From: Gari tellinella
Lineage: Eukaryota; Mollusca; Bivalvia; Cardiida; Psammobiidae
Length of the DNA stretch: 64,000 nucleotides
Assembly (NCBI GenBank): GCA_922989275.2
Contig: OV277869.1
Location: 24,686,189-24,750,188, forward strand
Reading direction: 5' to 3'
Shown here: in pieces, positions 43,775 to 55,640 of the stretch
Layout: the number at the start of each line of letters is the position of its first letter
Position numbering within the stretch: position 1 is the first letter of the stretch
Made by a program: the position numbers and the translations under genes
The notes under the pieces: generated by a model
The model's database searches: none
Told to the model about the DNA's origin: nothing
The model's input: only the letters and a program-made list of their open reading frames with translations

Positions 43775-44005
43775 ACCAAGCATTTAATTTGTCATATTTG
43801 AGCAAACCCCCAAATCTGACCAATCAAATAATTAAGAACGGGCTCAGATTCCACTTTAAGGCTTTATAACCTTTGGATCTAGTCCTATGCTTATAAAACG
43901 CTTGGGTTGATTATGAGATCCAAAAAGCATCAATCTGGCCAATCAAATGACTGAGAACGATCTAAGACTCAACTCAAATGCTTTATAACCTTGTGGCCTG
44001 ATTCC
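43775..44005. repeat. Family H palindromes ending 15 bp before an exon
   Basis: Two imperfect units: AAGCATTTAATTTGTCATAT...ATCTGACCAATCAAATAATT and AATCTGGCCAATCAAATGAC...CAACTCAAATGCTTTATAAC. The second ends just upstream of the acceptor ATTTTTCCAG. Confidence 0.7.
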
Positions 44006-44020
44006 ATCATATTTTTCCAG

Positions 44021-44135
44021 TCCTTGCACAGTGGACTCCCCAGTGGTCACCGGAAAGAGAGGCGACACACCATGGTATCAAAACGAGACGATAGGAAGAA
44101 CAGAAAGAAATATGGCACCTGGGTAAACAGGCTTG
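44021..44135 (+). CDS. CNBD2-like protein, basic linker exon
   Basis: Acceptor CATATTTTTCCAG and donor CTTG|GTAAGA. The exon encodes SLHSGLPSGHRKERRHTMVS and KRDDRKNRKKYGTWVNRLG. It completes the insertion within the first cyclic nucleotide-binding domain; WVNRLG leads directly into the Gly-x-x-Phe-Gly-Glu phosphate-binding cassette of the next exon. RRHT is a second basophilic kinase-type site. Phase 0 in, 1 out. Confidence 0.8.
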
Positions 44136-44665
44136 GTAAGACCGACAGTTTGTTGTACAGCATAGAAGACAATAGTATTGACACTTTATGCGGAACTCTC
44201 AACTTAAAAGCTATGCAATCAATTGTAGATATCGGCGAATCACTCGGTACCATCAAAATGGAGCCACCCTTGTTAACAGCTCTTTTAGTCAGCTTGAAAT
44301 ACATCAGCTCATTTCATTTTATTTATATTTTTGAAAAAGGGGTTAATGTCATGGATAAAATTTAAACAGAAACAGGGTATTGTCGTATACGATTAATTTT
44401 AAAGATTGACATAGTGTAACTTAAGTCGAGTTGACCAGCTCATCACTGAAACTTTATCGGAACAGTTTGCACCTAAATCACGATCAGACGGCTCCTTTAG
44501 AGTCCTCTGATTTTCGACTACACTGTGTACTCTTTACATGTTTTGGTGGTCGTAGTAAATGAATTTACTGATTTAATGCAGTACTACTTGCCATTATTAA
44601 TGTTGGTGCTGACACTTGTCTGGCAAAACAGCAAATTATTTCAATTATTGTGTTCAAGACTAATT

Positions 44666-44835
44666 ACAGTGGAATTTCAATAATTCGTACTCGCTTTTAA
44701 AGTCCAAAATATCCGTATTTCAAAGTTAAAAAGTGGGCTAGCCACGTTTCAACTTTAAAATACGGATATGGTCGACTTCACCGAGACCGAGTTTAAAAAT
44801 CAAACTTATGACATACGGATAAGTTCGATATAAGC
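44666..44835. mobile_element. Family I MITE
   Basis: CAGTGGAATTTCAATAATTC after TA. The core AGTGGGCTAGCCACG is flanked by ATCCGTATTTCAAAGTT and AACTTTAAAATACGGAT. Confidence 0.65.
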
Positions 44836-44908
44836 TAGTTAGAACTATTGAAAATCGACTGAAGGGCGAAATCTTGAAACTAATTATAATTATATATCCT
44901 TTTTCCAG

Positions 44909-45036
44909 GGCAGTTTCAGTCATTCGGTGAGCTTGCTCTTCTCTATCCAAACCGGAAGCGCAATGCGACCTCCATAGCAGAAGAGCCAACGACCTTGATG
45001 GTGGTTACTCAGGAGATGTTCGAAGTGACCTTGCAG
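44909..45036 (+). CDS. CNBD2-like protein, phosphate-binding cassette exon
   Basis: Acceptor CCTTTTTCCAG and donor CAG|GTGAGC. The frame reads GGQFQSFGELALLYPNRKRN then ATSIAEEPTTLMVVTQEMFE. FGELALLY...R.AT is the canonical phosphate-binding cassette: the Glu contacts the ribose hydroxyl and the Arg the cyclic phosphate in PKA/EPAC/CNG folds. One extra residue separates the Tyr and Arg compared with PKA, so cAMP binding is likely but not certain. Phase 1 in, 0 out. Confidence 0.88.
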
Positions 45037-46072
45037 GTGAGCGGCATTTAAGAAATAATATTCGCTCCATCTTTATTTCAATCGAGCGTTCCTGAAATAG
45101 AATTTACCGTAGGGAGGACACAGGACAGCCGATGTAACCGGACTATTTTCACATCGTTGTATATCATTTTCACACCGTGAAAAATATCATACTAGATATA
45201 TCACGGTAAATTTGTTCTTTGTTTATAGAGACGAATTCACGTGTCATGTTAGAATTTCCGTAAACTCAATCAACCCTGTAACATCAAATAGAAATGTCAA
45301 GGGCATTGTTTGCATATGTAATGTTGCATTGTGTTTTATACATATGGCAGTACACTGTCGCTAGGATTGAATGTGTTGCTTGCATTTGCTTTCAGAAAAT
45401 AGTACATGTATAACATTATAAACATGTTTGATCCTGCAGAAGAGACGCCGAATTATTCCGTATCTCATGTTATTCCAAACTGTTTGCAACAGTTATTAGT
45501 ACTGTAAGTGATACAGTGGAAAACCCTTTATTCTATGACAACTGATGACCTATACCTTCTTCTTCTCCCTTTTTTTGTACAGGACCCACTCTTGGGCATT
45601 TTCTGTTTATATGAATGAGATATCACTCTATATTCAAATCTGTTTTAAACTGTTTCTTACCTGGCGTCATGGCATATGTTGTTTTTATGGTTTGAAAGAA
45701 TAATGTATATAAAGGAAGAAATAGAGAATATTTATTCGTAAGAGTGAGCTATAATGTATTATATATTTATTTATAGAGTTATCTCTCCTCCAATTTATTC
45801 ATTCTCAATAAACCTATTTAAAACTAAACCAAGTATGTCCATTGCAAACAATTTGGAAACAGGTAAAATTCAAGGTAACTCGACGTCTGATCAGATTGAT
45901 CAAACTGTTTGCCACTCAAATGAAATAAAAATCGTCAACCTATTTCGAAACCTTACATTTTCGGCAATTCATTGATTGGCATTTAGTATTCATTTACCGC
46001 ATTATTGGCCAATTTAAATACGATTGAATCAATTTCGATTACACGTATTCTTAAAATTGTCGTTGTTTTCAG

Positions 46073-46254
46073 GATACTCTAGAAAACGACCTTGAGGAGA
46101 AGCGCGTGTTTATACAGACTCATCCGTTCTTCTCTAAATGGAACACACAGATGCAGAGACAACTGCAGTGGTCCCTGGTCAGAACTTCACACAAGATCGG
46201 CGAACACGTGATCAAACAGGGCGAAAAGGTCGCAGGGCTGCATTTTCTAGTGAG
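46073..46254 (+). CDS. CNBD2-like protein, exon opening the second domain
   Basis: Acceptor GTTGTTTTCAG and donor GTATAG. DTLENDLEEKRVFIQTHPFF is the helix after the first domain. SHKIGEHVIKQGEKVAGLHF starts the second cyclic nucleotide-binding domain (Gln-Gly-Glu turn). It leaves in phase 2, and AG plus A of the next exon makes Arg. Confidence 0.87.
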
Positions 46255-46716
46255 GTATAGTACAAGAGTTATCTATCCCATTTTAAACGAACCGCAGTGA
46301 AATACAGTGGAACCCCTCCAAACCGGAACCACAAAATAGAGGATCTTAAATAAGCTTATGCTTTCGATCTCATCCTTTTTGACATTGTTGTGTGTATTTG
46401 ACAAATGTTATGATCTATTGAGAAATAAATTATGTTTAAACTAAAATACCGGAATTCTCTCTAAACCGGACAAAGCTTTGGTCCCGTTTCCAATTATTCT
46501 TTGTTTTAACCTTTTACGTCTTTTGACGCATTTTATTTATTCCTATACTAAAGAAAAATATTCCACTTAAAAAAAGTCTTTATACATTTATAAATATGTA
46601 TCATCAGAAATAGTTTCTATATTTTAGCAGATAGTTAGTTAGATATCTAGTTATACGTTAACACAATGTTCACCAACGTGATGATTGGTCAATTTCGACA
46701 TGTCATGTGCATTCAG

Positions 46717-46851
46717 AGGCAGAGCGAGACTGGTAGCAGAGCCAGTGAGACACAGAGTCCTGTTTCCCGAGTTCTTCGAGAAGCACAAAGTATCGCCATT
46801 TGATACCCCACCCACCGTGGCACGAGAAGAGTCAACCGTACAGGAAATTGC
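46717..46851 (+). CDS. CNBD2-like protein, exon GRARLVAEP
   Basis: Acceptor TGCATTCAG and donor GC|GTACGT, 135 bases (45 codons overall). It reads GRARLVAEPVRHRVLFPEFF then EKHKVSPFDTPPTVAREEST. Joined to the previous exon this gives LHFLVRGRARLV, a proper strand-turn-strand of the second domain. Skipping this exon would also keep the frame (135 is divisible by three), so an isoform without it is possible. The donor is weaker than the others. Confidence 0.75.
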
Positions 46852-47068
46852 GTACGTAAAATAGTCTATATACTGCCAACCAATCAAATTCAATAAACCC
46901 TGGAACTGCAACTGGAGAATTCCTGTTCAAATTAGGAGCTTTGAAAATGATTAATCTTGACTTTCAGCCTGGTTTAATCAAATTGATCATGTCTTTAAAC
47001 ACTGAACATTAGCTATGGAAGAAAGGGTTACTTTCAAAAGAGTGTATATATATATATATATATATTTA

Positions 47069-47318
47069 CAATGAAGATTATGTTATTCTTCCCCATTTTA
47101 ACGCAAACGAAACGTAAACGCCTTGCAATAAAATGTAGAAAATGACTACCTTTATGGTAAATCTGACTGGTTTGATTTACTCTGAGTGGCAAACAGTTTG
47201 GAACCTAATCAGACGCCGGGTTTTCCGGCGTCTGATCTGGCTCCAAATTGTTTGCAATGGAATTAATAGTTTAAGCGTAACTAATGTTTTATTGGGAAAA
47301 ATAATGTCCTTTCCAATG
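47069..47318. mobile_element. Family A MITE in the last CNBD intron
   Basis: After a (TA)n run, CAATGAAGATTATGTTATTC and ATAATGTCCTTTCCAATG before TA. The module GACGCCGGGTTTTCCGGCGTC is at about 47208-47229. Confidence 0.78.
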
Positions 47319-47484
47319 TACTAGTAGGTATTAAATTATGCAATAAGTCAAGATACTAGACTAGTAGTATCAAAATAAACCGATTCAGCAATTGTTTAAA
47401 AGAATTTGGTGTGTAAAACGGCAGTTTCTCTTCTCCGTCATCATCCTGATTTGTAACATTCTTTAATTGGTGATATTTTCACAG

Positions 47485-48274
47485 TGAGAATATACGTTTA
47501 ACGAAAACACGCAAGAACATCTTGGCGGGCATGGACCCTCTGACGTACATACGAAGGACGGACGGTTACGCTGCTGCCGAGAAGATTGTGTACGAAAAAC
47601 AGGTGGACGTTTGTATCATTGAAGAGGGCGAAGTGGTCTGCGACTGTGAACTGTTGCTTAGTCTTGACAAAAACGTGTTTGGTGTCGTCTGCGCCACCGC
47701 GTGTACGTTCTTCCATTTAGACCTTCGAATATTTGAGAGACTCATTTTCAAGAAGAGCCCTCACACTCTGAATATGATGAAGCTACTCACGGAGACTAAG
47801 TTATCCAGGCGCATTTCGTCAAAGCAAGGAGAGCGTGTGACAGTGTTGTCCCCTCTGTTGTGTAGATTGTTAGATATTAGAATCGTTGACCCTTTAGCGG
47901 ACGAGAAAACACATCACATGGACCCTTTAAAATACACGTCGAAAACTGTTATGCTTGCAAAAACGCCAGTCATGCCAAAAGTAGATCAGTCTAAAACCGT
48001 GCTCGTTGATTGGTACATGCAGGGGAAAACCCCATTGATTCAGCCAATCACAAAGGATGCGATTTACTACCGCGAGATGATACAACAACGCGCTAAATTT
48101 AGAGAAAATCAACGTGAAAGGGGTCCTAAGGAGCTGAAAGAGGTTAAATCACTGGCAAGGCGAATAAAAGACTCATACTGGAAGAACTTGAAGGAGACAA
48201 AACGTGCCAAGAACACTATGAAGAGATTGAAACTTCAAAACTCAGAGCTTACCCCAGTTTCCCGCTGGAAATAG
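47485..48274 (+). CDS. CNBD2-like protein, terminal exon
   Basis: The acceptor ATATTTTCACAG supplies T to a split codon. The frame begins ENIRLTKTRKNILAGMDPLT and runs 263 codons to a TAG at 48272-48274. VCIIEEGEVVCDCELLLSL and NVFGVVCATACTFFHLDLRI occupy the second domain's cassette position but lack the canonical Gly-Glu...Arg-Ala, so this domain probably does not bind nucleotide in the usual way. The C-terminal 60 residues are basic and helical (REMIQQRAKF; KELKEVKSLARRIKDSYWKN). CNBD2-type proteins act in sperm and flagellar function in mammals; a similar role here is inference. The gene totals at least 613 residues. Confidence 0.88.
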
Positions 48275-48289
48275 AATGACAGACACCTG

Positions 48290-48880
48290 GGTCAAAAGTT
48301 ATCAAGCTTTTGATTTGTGTCTGAAATCGTTCTCAAGCATTTGATTGGTCAGAGTTGAGCCTAGGCTAAAATCTGACCAATCAAATGCTTGAGAACGATC
48401 TCAAGCTGTCGCTTGAACGTGAATTGAAAGTGAATTCATATGGTGATGTTACGCTGAATTTTAGACCATAGGACCTCACATTGTCTCCCTATTTAGCCAT
48501 TCTTCTGTCGAATAATCGAATAAAACTCCGCCCATGCAAATATCAGAGGGCCCAAGGTTATAAAGATACTGAGAGTCTGTGAACGTTCTCAAGCATTTGA
48601 TTGGTCAGATTTGAGCTGGTTATAAAGAGTTTGATTTGAGTCTGAGATCGTTCGAGATCAATCATTAGATCATCAGATGATTGAGAACGACTCCAGACTC
48701 AACTCAAATGCTTTTTAACCTTGGAGCCAGGGTCTGTGCTTATAAAGCGTTTGGGTTGAGTGTGAAATCTTTCTCAAGCATTTGATTGGACAGATTTGAA
48801 CCTGGGCTCAAATCTGACCAATCAAATGCTTGAAAACGAACTCAGACTCAACTCAAACACTTTATAAGCATTGACCCAAA
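48290..48880. repeat. Cluster of family H palindromes downstream of the CNBD stop codon
   Basis: At least three hairpins share TGATTGGTCAGATTTGAGC, TCTGACCAATCAAATGCTTG and CTCAACTCAAA. The first (about 48300-48410) lies between the stop codon and the poly(A) signal, so it should be in the 3' UTR. Confidence 0.78.
48519..48524 (+). terminator. Poly(A) signal AATAAA
   Basis: AATAAA lies 245 bases after the CNBD stop codon. It is the first canonical signal seen downstream. Confidence 0.55.
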
Positions 48881-49254
48881 ACTACTGGTATTAAACTGGA
48901 TAAAACAACGAAACATTTCTCAAGGAAAGAATGCAAACTTCTGTAGGACAAGGCCTGTCAGAAAATAGTGCAAACCCTGTGCAGACAGCTCTTTTTTTAG
49001 GAGCTGTCTGATCGTGTCGTCCACTGTTTTCAAATAGCGCCAATATATGAACGGGGAAATATTTACCTGTTTAATCCAATTATTTATTATATACCTATCG
49101 ATTATTGATAGAGATTTCTCAGTAAGATAAATTCCATATGCGTCAGTCACAATTGATATCATCACTAGTGATGATATCGCTTTTGCAGTGACGATATCAT
49201 TTTTGTGACGTCACATCACAATATCTTTTGTGACGTCGCTCGTAAACATAGAGA

Positions 49255-49395
49255 ATAATATGCCATTGCAGAAGATAGGACTGGTTTATTCTGCTATGGG
49301 AGAAACCAGTCAACCGCGAAGCTTTTTCGAGCGGTAACTGGTTTCTCCTCGAGCAGAAAAAACCCGTCCTATCTTATGCAATGACACTGACATAT
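49255..49395. repeat. Long hairpin
   Basis: GAATAATATGCCATTGCAGA, AGATAGGACTGGTTTATTCTGC and GAGAAACCAGT are mirrored by ACTGGTTTCTC, GAGCAGAAAAAACCCGTCCT and TGACATATTATTC. Confidence 0.8.
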
Positions 49396-49399
49396 TATT

Positions 49400-50760
49400 C
49401 AATTTATCCCGTTATTAAACGATTTTAGCATTTCAAACTTATACTAGATCTAATTCCATATTTTACAAGTTTTACATAATTTCTTAGAAAAATATCACAT
49501 ACCCGCACAAATAACCGCAAGGGAGCCCGCGGCGAAGTACGCCTCAGTTATTCATACACATCAATAAAAGGAAGAAACAAAACGCGCTTCTAGTGAAGTA
49601 ATGGCAATGAACTGGAAAAGTGAGTCGATTCAAATTTGAAGGTATGCATTTCAACTCAAATGGGCTATACTTTACGCTTAAAAAAATTACCAAAAATAAC
49701 GACTGGAAATTGTTACCAGTGTTCGCGTTACTCGTCAATGTCGTTTATTGTTTTGGAACAGTTTCTTTTCTGACCGCTCAGATTCAAACTCTACAAACCA
49801 TGCATTGATTATATCGAAATTTGCTACTTAATCTGACATTCTGCTTTGTTAATTAGCCTACCTAAAGTATCCTTCAACTTGTTACTAGTTGCTACAGTAC
49901 AGTATTGCTTTAGCAGAAGACAGAATCAGAGACGATTATAGAATGGTCTCTAACAGCGTAGATCTATATGAGAATAGAAATAATGAATGGATATGTATTT
50001 GTGAACTTGTTTTTATATTTCAAAAAGCAATATTTTTTCATAATAATGGTTTGTTGCTATCGAATTGATTTAAAAACGCGTCAATACACACACTTTATAT
50101 ACAACTTAAATAGACGTTATATTGTACAGCCTCCGTTCAAAACCCGCTCGATCCAAACTCTTTTTTGTAAATGAATTTATTTTTGTGGATGCTAAATGGT
50201 TATTAAACAATAAACATATTAATGGTGGTTTTTGCGTCTAAAATTCAACTTCTCCGCTATTTGCTTTGAGTAATGAAAATAAAATAGTTCCTGTGTATTC
50301 ATACAGTTACTATACAGATAAACTTGCTACTGTACATATAAACCTAGGGTTTTTATGCGACCCCTTTACTATGTCACCGGAGGCTGTAGTGACGGGATAA
50401 AATTATGTGTGTGTGTTTTCTCTGTAAAAACGTCTTTGAACGGTGTATAATAAATAGAATAACCATGTCCTTTGGACTCGTTTTTTTAACCAGATAAAAA
50501 CCCATTTCTCATGATATATTGTTCATATCAATCGAAAGGAATTGATTATCCTCTATTTATAAACGCTTAATTTTAAATACTGTTCACTTCTGCTTGAAGC
50601 TCAATTATAACTGATTAATTATCTACAGAATATCATTGATATAAAATGTTGTTTCTTTTGTTTTTCCCCAAACAGGGATGTATATGTAAGAGCCAAAATT
50701 GCGTTGCCTATATCAAAGCTTCTGGTTTTATTTCCAATGTGACGTTACGTACTATTCTAG
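49400..50760. other. No gene seen
   Basis: AT-rich intergenic sequence. ACAGCCTCCGTTCAAAACCC (about 50127) and its partial complement CCGGAGGCTGTAG (about 50380) may be ends of a small worn element. Short open frames lack protein features. Confidence 0.4.
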
Positions 50761-50770
50761 ATTCGCAATA

Positions 50771-51126
50771 CAGTGTTCCCTCTCTACAACGGCCCTCCTA
50801 ACAATGACTCCCTCCTTACAACAACCCTTGCCGCATTTCCCTAAACAGCACAATAATGCCTAACATATTCACGGCTGCAGTGTGGTCTGCTTAAAATTGT
50901 CGTCTGCTGTTTTTCTCAAAGTTACATAATGGACATTTCAACAACAAAAAATAAATGACGAGTGACAAACAGCTTGAATAAAGATCAGACGCCGTGTTAC
51001 GCGGCGTCTGATCTGGATTCTAGCTGTTTGCAAATGTAAGCCAATTTCCCTCCCTACAACGGCTCCCTCCGAACAACGCACACAATCTGTGCCTCCCATT
51101 GGGTGTCTTTGTAGAGAGGGAGCACT
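50771..51126. mobile_element. Family B MITE, nearly complete
   Basis: TA then CAGTGTTCCCTCTCTACAAC at left and TTTGTAGAGAGGGAGCACT at right. TCGTCTGCTGTTTTTCTC arm; module GACGCCGTGTTACGCGGCGTC. Confidence 0.82.
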
Positions 51127-51325
51127 TTATTTGATTTAATTAGGTGAATTTGTGACACACTATGCCCCTTGATGTAACCATGACTACTAAATGACACTGA
51201 CCTTTGTCTAACATGATCAAAACGAGCTCAAGAGATGCTTGGGTTGAGTACACAAGACAAAAATGACGTATCTATTACATGTAATCAATGATTGAAATAC
51301 AGCGATCCCTACAACGACACCAAAT

Positions 51326-51622
51326 CACGGTGAATAAACGTACACAGGATATAGACACCAAAGTGATCAGGAATTGAAAGCGAAAGTAGCGAGGTGAGTA
51401 CTTTTATTACGTTTATCTCTAAAAATCTTCTTACAAATAAAGTAAACATGAATTGCAAGATAGTCTGTAGACATATGTGACCACACTGATGCCAGGAATA
51501 TAAATAAATTCACCTGGAAGACTGAATAAAAAGCTTTAATCACTGGTCATAGTCGCATCTTCGTCAACATTTGTCATTATTTTCGCTGTTTATACACGTT
51601 ATACAAAAAAGTGAATCGACAG
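51326..51622 (+). repeat. Left terminal inverted repeat of the Transib-like element
   Basis: It pairs with 55641-55936 with one A insertion/deletion and two substitutions. Beyond 51622 the arms continue as weaker similarity (about 80 percent by eye) to about 51735. Confidence 0.9.
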
Positions 51623-51717
51623 TTCGATTTATTTTTCAATTCAAAGTAATTGTGCAAAATCTGCTTAAAATCAGACCAACAATAGCTGAGATAGTTGACG
51701 TCAAACCGATAGGACGC

Positions 51718-51787
51718 TGTACTGGGGATAGTATATTACTGTACAGGGGATAGCATTTCCAAAAAATATTTCTGTACTGGGGATAGA
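51718..51787. repeat. Subterminal TGTACTGGGGATAG repeats, left
   Basis: TGTACTGGGGATAG, TGTACAGGGGATAG and TGTACTGGGGATAG at roughly 25-30-base spacing. Confidence 0.8.
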
Positions 51788-52055
51788 CGAATATAAAATA
51801 TGAAACTAGGGCCACTTTTCGAGAAGTACGAAGTATTGCAATAATAGTCAGCGTGTATAAACAATACACACATCTTCATAGTCCATCAGATGTGTACAGT
51901 TAGGGACATCGAGCTAATATTAGACTTCAGGCGCTGTCCCTCACAGTACATAGGCGTTAAGGGTCATCATTGAGAGGTTATATTTTGCTCTATGTTTTAT
52001 TAAACCCGACGGATTTTGTTGGGCATCAAATATCTCAAAAGGTAAGGCATTGTTA

Positions 52056-54097
52056 GCTCACCTGAGTCAAAGGCTCAAGGTGAGCTATTGGGATGGCCCT
52101 GTGTCCGTCGTGCGTCGTCCGTCGACGTTAACAATTGCTTTAAATGACATCATCTCCTATACTGCTTGACAGATTTCAACAAAACTTTACAGGAATGTTC
52201 CTTCGGTCAAGCGTTTTGTATTCTTTTCAAAGAATTAAAAAACAATGTAGAACTCTGGTTGCCATGGCAACCAAAGTGAAAAAATGAGGAAATCTTAAAA
52301 ATTATTCTTGTCTAAAACTACAAGGGCCAGAGCTTAGATATTTGGCACATATCATCATCAACAGATCCTCTATCAAGTTTGTTCAAATTATGCCCCTTGT
52401 GTCAAAATTGGCCCCGCCCCGGGGGTCACAGTTTTACATAGAGTTATGTAGTGAAATTTTCAAACGGCTTCTTCTCTGAAACTAATATGGCAAGAGCTTT
52501 GATATTTGGAATGGTGACACTTCTAAAATGTCCTATACGAATATTGTTCAAATGGTTCTGGTCGGTTCATATCTAGGTCGCAGGAGCTAAAAATAGATTG
52601 TTTTCAATGAAAACTTAAAAATCTTCTTGTCAAAAAACTACAAGGGCCAGAACTTAAATATTGGGCAGATAGTATCTTCTACAGGTCCTCTATCAAGTTT
52701 GTTCAAATTATGCCCCTTGGGTCAAAATTAGTCCCGCCTCAGGGTCACAGTTTTACATCGAGTTATATAGTGAACATTTCAAACGTCTTCTTTTTGACAC
52801 TAATATGGCCAGAGCTTTGATATTCGATATGGCCACACTTCTGAATATCCTTTACTTATATGTTCAAATGGTTCCGGTCTGTTGCATATCTAGGTCACAT
52901 AAGCTAAAAATATATTTTTTTTCTATAAAAACTTAAAAGATCTTCTCGTAAAAAACTATAAGGGCCAGAGCTTAGATATTTGGCACATATCATCATCAAC
53001 AGATCCTCTATCAAGTTTGTTCAAAGTATGCCCCTTGGGTAAAAATTGGCCCCGCCCCGGGGGTCACAGTTTTACATAGAGTTATGTAGTGAATTTTTCA
53101 AACGTCTTCTTCTCCGAAACTAATATGGCCAGAGCTTTGATATTTGGAATGGTGACACTTCTAGATGTCCTATACGAATATTGTTCAAATGGTTCTGGTC
53201 GGTTCATATCTAGGTCGCAGGAGCTAAAAATAGATTGTTTTCAATGAAAACTTAAAAAATCTTCTTGTCAAAAACTACAAGGACCAGAGCTTAAATATTG
53301 GGCAGATAGTATCTTCTACAGGTCCTCTATCAAGTGTGTTCAAACTATGCCCCTTGGGTCAAAATTAGTCCCTCCCCAGGGTCACAGTTTTACATCGAGT
53401 TATATAGTGAACATTTCAAACGTCTTCTTCTCTGACACTAATATGGCCAGAGCTTTGATATTCGGTATGGCCACACTTCTGAATATCCTTTACCTGTTTG
53501 TTCAAATGGTTCCGGTCTGTTGCAAACCTAGGTCACATAAGCTAAAAAAAAAAAAATCTATAAAAATTTAAAAAATCTTCTCGTAAAAAACTAAAAGGGC
53601 CAGAGCTTAGATATTTGGCACATATCATCATCAACAGATCCTTTATCAAGTTTGTTCAAATTATGCCCCTGGGGTCAAAATAAGTCTCGCCCCGGGGGTC
53701 ACAGGTTTACATAGAGTTATATAGTGAAATTTTCAAACGTCTTCTCCTCTAAAACTAGTATGGCATTTGCCTCAGCTTTGATATTCGGCATGGTGACACT
53801 TCTAGATATCCTTTACCTATTTGTTAAAATGGTTCCAGTCTGTTGCATATAGAGGTCACATGAGCTAAAAATAGATGTTTTTTCAATGGAAACATAAAAA
53901 AATCTTCTTGTCTAAAACCCTAGTACCCTGATCTTAGATATTTGGCACATAGCATCATCTACAAGTCCTCTATCAAGATTATTCAAATTTAATTATGCCC
54001 CTCGGGTAAAAATATGACACTTCCTGGACATAAATCATTATCTCCATTTTGTCAGCTATTCTCATGTGAGCGAAATATGCCCCATGGGGCTCTTGTT
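52056..54097. repeat. About six 318-bp tandem repeats inside the Transib-like element
   Basis: It opens with the hairpin AGCTCACCTGAG...CTCAAGGTGAGCT and GTGTCCGTCGTGCGTCGTCC. Units carry CAAGGGCCAGAGCTTAGATA, ATCCTCTATCAAGTTTGTTC, GGGGTCACAGTTTTACATAG and TCAAATGGTTC. It ends GCCCCATGGGGCTCTTGTTT. A reverse-oriented fragment is at 59059-59325. Confidence 0.85.
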
Positions 54098-54109
54098 TTT
54101 AAAAATAAG

Positions 54110-55440
54110 ACCACCGATAGATAAATCTGGTGTGTATCATCTATGTGTAATATGTAAACAACAATATAAACAACCTCTGCAGGAGTATTTTGAAAAGTTT
54201 TAAATTAGATTAACAGCGACCTGAAGTTTGACGTGAGGTCAGAAATTGGTTTCAAAACGATTTTTAGCAATAAGTGTTTTATTTTAACTAGTAAATGTGA
54301 TTCAATTTGGGATTTTACGAAATGAGGCAAAAGTAAATTTCCTTCCTTTCTTATTATAATCGTGTCTTAGCGTACTGAAGGATTATCAATTATTGTACGT
54401 GATAAATTAGTATGGTAATTTTATTTTGCCGATTTTTTTTCAGCTATCCGATGATTAAACCGCAGAATGACAGAAATTTCTACCCCGTATATATAGAAAA
54501 TACCAGCTATACGGTATATGTTTCTACTTGAAGCGTAGTTTCTGAGCTTGAAGATCTTAATTTTTCTCTCAAACATATCTCTATTTAAAACATTGTGGAG
54601 CCTAATCAGACTTGCTATGAAAATAGACGAAGAAATTACCCAAGGAAAACTGACAGTAGATTTTGATGCAAATGGACCAGTAGTTTAGAAAAGATTTTTG
54701 GTTTTATCGCATATATAGGCAACAGCATTGTTTTGTAAAATATTGCAGAGCCTTATGTGCTAGCAATACAGGTAGACCGATACAACCCCCTCCCACACAC
54801 ATACATTGAAGCAGCATCAAGCAAAGATTAATTGACAACAATGTTCAATGAAACCGGTCTCAGAGAAGAAAATCGTCGGCAACACTCCTTTTAATCCGTT
54901 CGGCAAGTGCAAGTACTAAGAAAACTGTGCATTGGCAATGCTTAATAATGGCTGTTTCTTATTGTAATAGAAGAAGTATGACGACATCTAGAAACTTAAA
55001 GGAGAACGGTGCAGATCCTGATTAAAAATGCGGATGTGCAGGCTGCTCCGGATATGCACTGGTCGCAAAGGTAAAGTCTAATTTTGGCTCATACATATAT
55101 AGATGAACACGTTGTATGTTTTTACCTTGAAAACCAGTGTTTAGTGAAAGGTTGCGCATTGTTGGTATATGAGTAACTACAAAATAGCCGAGTCCAAATA
55201 GCAGCGATTCTTTCAAGAATGCTTTGATAATTTACAGTTTACTCTGTTAAATACATTCGACATGTATTTCACCACAAACTACTACCATCGCATTAAGGCG
55301 TAAGAAGGGAGAATGATATGTAATAAATGTAGTGGCTTTGGACTTAACTTCCTAGAAAAATGAAGATTATCCATTATTTCGTATGCTGGAAACGTAACAG
55401 CATGTAGTTTGCCATAAAATCAAACGCAATGTACCATAAT
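54110..55440. other. Interior of the Transib-like element, no transposase seen
   Basis: AT-rich sequence with no frame of transposase length and no DDE-type motif recognised. The short frame at 55022-55216 has no family features. Confidence 0.5.
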
Positions 55441-55477
55441 ACCATTTTACGACACAAAACAATAAGTTTTCGTGAGG

Positions 55478-55548
55478 CTATCCCCAGTACTGCCTTCCAC
55501 TATACCCAGTACAATAAATAACCGTTGGACACTATCCCCAGTACATGT
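55478..55548. repeat. Subterminal CTATCCCCAGTACA repeats, right
   Basis: CTATCCCCAGTACTG, CTATACCCAGTACA and CTATCCCCAGTACATG mirror the left subterminal set. Confidence 0.8.
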
Positions 55549-55640
55549 GGCGGTCGGTTTGCCATGGTATATCTTAGCTATTGTTGGTCGATTTTTAAGC
55601 AGCTTTTGCATAGTTACATTTAAATGAAAAATAAACAGAT

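Noticed and set aside
45110..45205. TTTTCACACCGTGAAAA palindrome as a Transib-type CAC end
   Set aside because: It has no mirrored partner at a distance and no 5-bp duplication; it is only a short local palindrome.
46651..46911. 86-residue minus-strand frame
   Set aside because: It is the antisense of the plus-strand CNBD exon 46717-46851, which fits its neighbours in phase and protein content.
52056..54097. Open frames such as 53347-53571 within the 318-bp array
   Set aside because: They shift between repeat units and are interrupted in most of them; the array is tandem non-coding repeat.
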